A stretch of 64,000 bases of DNA. Source: Mesorhizobium sp. 113-3-3 (GTDB lineage Bacteria > Pseudomonadota > Alphaproteobacteria > Rhizobiales > Rhizobiaceae). Positions 62,482 through 64,000 of the stretch are shown here, piece by piece. The DNA is taken from NCBI RefSeq assembly GCF_016756495.1, contig NZ_AP023243.1, forward strand, positions 3,228,501 through 3,292,500, in the 5' to 3' direction. Under the pieces are notes generated by a model. The model had not been told where the DNA came from. It ran no database searches and was given only the letters and a program-made list of their open reading frames with translations. Numbering within the stretch: position 1 is the first letter of the stretch; each line of letters begins with the position of its first letter. Made by a program: the position numbers and the translations under genes.

Positions 62482-63653
62482 TTCCCGGACCTCTCCAGTT
62501 CGGCAAGGATTTCTTGCGTGTGTTCGCCAAGGCGCGGCGAGGGGCGCTCGTAGACCAGGGGCGTGCCCGACATCACCATCGGCGCGCGCACCGAAGGCAG
62601 AAGATTGCCATGGCCGTCGTCGAGGTCGAGCCGCATGCCGCGCGCGATGGTCTGCGGGTCGGCGAACATCTGGCCGATCGTGTTGATCGGGCTCGCCGGC
62701 ACGCTTGCCGCTTCCAGCTTGGCCAGCAGCGGGTCGCGATCGACCGTACTCAGCGCCTCGACAATGCGTTCGCGCAGCTTCACCCGGTTGGCGACCCGGG
62801 CCGGATTGGTGGCGAAATCGGGATCGGTCGACAGCGCATCCAATCCGACGGCAGCGCAGAATTTGGCGAACTGACCGTCATTGCCGACCGCCAGGATGAT
62901 GTGGCCGTCGCGTACCGGCACCACCTCGTAGGGCGCGATGTTCATATGCGCGTTGCCCATTTGCACAGGCGACTTGCCGGAGACGAGATAGTTGAGGTTC
63001 TGGTTGCCGAGCGCCGAGATCTGGGTGTCGAACAGCGCCATGTCGATATGCTGGCCTTCGCCGGTCTGGTCGGCGTGCCGCAACGCGGCCTGGATGGCGA
63101 TGACGGAATAGAGGCCGGTGAAGATGTCGGAGATGGCGACGCCGGCCTTTTGCGGCTCGCGCCCGACCTCGCCGGTGATCGACATCATGCCGGCCATGGC
63201 CTGGATGATGAAGTCATAGCCGGCGCGCGGCGCGTATGGCCCATCCTGGCCGAAGCCGGTGATCGAGCAATAGACGAGGCGCGGGTTGATCTTGTGCAGG
63301 CTGTCATAGTCGAGCCCGTATTTCTTCAGGCCGCCGAGCTTGAAATTCTCGATCAGCACATCCGATGTGGCGACCAGACGGCGGATGGTTTCCGCACCTT
63401 CGGGCGTCGAGAAGTCGATGGCGATGGAGCGCTTGCCGCGATTGCAGGAATGGTAGTAGGCGGCCGACAAGTTCTCGCCGTCATGGCTCATGACGAAGGG
63501 CGGACCCCATTTGCGGGTGTCGTCGCCGCCATCGGGGCTTTCGACCTTGATGACGTCGGCGCCGAGATCGGCAAGCAATTGCCCGGCCCATGGCCCGGCA
63601 AGGATGCGGGCGAGTTCGACGACGCGGACGCCTTTCAGGGGTGGTTCGGCCAT
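62478..63653 (-). CDS. CaiB/BaiF-family (class III) CoA-transferase
   Basis: 391 residues. Family motifs: GVRVVELARILAGPWAGQLLADLGADVIKVE, NRGKRSIAID, the catalytic Asp at residue 147 (RAGYDFIIQAMAG) and IDMALFDTQISALGNQN. Transfers CoA between carboxylic acids. Paired with a ThDP enzyme, which is the layout of oxalate (formyl-CoA transferase/oxalyl-CoA decarboxylase) or other 2-oxo acid pathways, but the substrate is unassigned. First gene of the pair. Confidence 0.92.
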   Translation of the reverse strand: MAEPPLKGVRVVELARILAGPWAGQLLADLGADVIKVESPDGGDDTRKWGPPFVMSHDGENLSAAYYHSCNRGKRSIAIDFSTPEGAETIRRLVATSDVLIENFKLGGLKKYGLDYDSLHKINPRLVYCSITGFGQDGPYAPRAGYDFIIQAMAGMMSITGEVGREPQKAGVAISDIFTGLYSVIAIQAALRHADQTGEGQHIDMALFDTQISALGNQNLNYLVSGKSPVQMGNAHMNIAPYEVVPVRDGHIILAVGNDGQFAKFCAAVGLDALSTDPDFATNPARVANRVKLRERIVEALSTVDRDPLLAKLEAASVPASPINTIGQMFADPQTIARGMRLDLDDGHGNLLPSVRAPMVMSGTPLVYERPSPRLGEHTQEILAELERSGK

Positions 63654-63776
63654 AAGTCACCGTGGTTGCCGCAATCACCGTGATTGCCGCGAAAGCAGAG
63701 CCTCTATCAAGCCCGGCACCGGCTGTCACGGCCCTTGCGATGGGCCAACAGGCCGGTTCCAAAGGGATTCGGGGCG

Positions 63777-64000
63777 CTATTTCAGCACGCCATCGGCCCA
63801 GGCGGCGAAATCGTTCATGATGATGTCGCGGTTCACCTCGTTCAGGCTTTCGTGGCGGGTGTCGGCGTAAACCTTTGAAACGAGATTCGAAAAGCCCATC
63901 GCGCGCATCCGATTGGCGAGGTGGGTGATGCCCTTGCCATAGTCCGAGGCGGGATCTTTCTCGCCACCGACGATGGCGACGGGAAGGTCGCGCCGGACGC
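63777..64000 (-). CDS. Alpha/beta hydrolase, C-terminal part
   Basis: Translated from the right edge, the frame reads LPVAIVGGEKDPASDYGKG, ..., VYADTRHESLNEVNRDIIMN, AAWADGVLK stop. The acid Asp (GEKDP) and catalytic His (TRHESLNE) of an alpha/beta hydrolase of the monoacylglycerol lipase/serine aminopeptidase type are visible. The nucleophile lies beyond the window. 74 residues present. Confidence 0.85.
   Translation of the reverse strand, partial: VRRDLPVAIVGGEKDPASDYGKGITHLANRMRAMGFSNLVSKVYADTRHESLNEVNRDIIMNDFAAWADGVLK

Overview
This is 64 kb of GC-rich chromosomal DNA from an alphaproteobacterium of the Rhizobiales. Gene content (abundant ABC uptake systems, MttB-like methyltransferase, RutR, Rrf2 regulators, TamAB) and at least one short dispersed palindromic repeat family of rhizobial type suggest Mesorhizobium or a close relative. 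No rRNA, tRNA, phage or CRISPR was seen. The genus is an inference from gene content, not a measured placement.

Layout. 1-1913: end of a sugar ABC importer (two RbsC-type permeases) and gluconokinase. 1996-8485: sulfur-uptake locus on the minus strand (sbp, cysT, cysW, cysA, then a second sbp and an Rrf2 regulator), with a plus-strand VapBC toxin-antitoxin pair wedged inside. 8694-17208: cell-wall operon on the minus strand (alpha-2-macroglobulin with a PAN-like domain, penicillin-binding protein 1C, VanX-type dipeptidase). 17480-25463: tamA-tamB, in which TamB carries a tandem duplication of about 622 residues. 25717-32166: peptide/nickel-type ABC importer with a Tat-exported binding protein and a fused double ATPase. 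32180-39888: a lysozyme-fold lipoprotein, a non-pyrrolysine MttB homologue coupled to a DMGDH-like flavoenzyme, DoxX, VOC and ChaC proteins.

40010-58255 is mostly a reductive pyrimidine catabolism region: preT, a methyltransferase, preA; then, after a 4.4 kb stretch of other genes and repeats (Rrf2/AhpD/DoxX, two SDRs, an MmyB-type regulator), rutR diverging from a beta-alanine-type aminotransferase, N-carbamoyl-beta-alanine amidohydrolase, dihydropyrimidinase, two small secreted proteins, a cupin, and a four-gene NMT1/THI5-type ABC importer. RutR-like palindromes lie before preT and before the aminotransferase gene, which argues that the separated blocks form one regulon. The expected flow is: import of pyrimidine, reduction by PreTA, ring opening by dihydropyrimidinase, decarbamoylation, then transamination of beta-alanine.

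58313-64000: an Lrp regulator diverging from a cystathionine gamma-synthase-family enzyme, a CHRD-domain secreted protein, and a ThDP enzyme translationally coupled to a class III CoA-transferase, ending in a truncated alpha/beta hydrolase.

Most genes are ordinary. The points most worth following up are the RutR regulon with an embedded methyltransferase, an in-frame palindromic element in the VanX-type gene, the TamB internal duplication, and the MttB/flavoprotein pair without a corrinoid protein.
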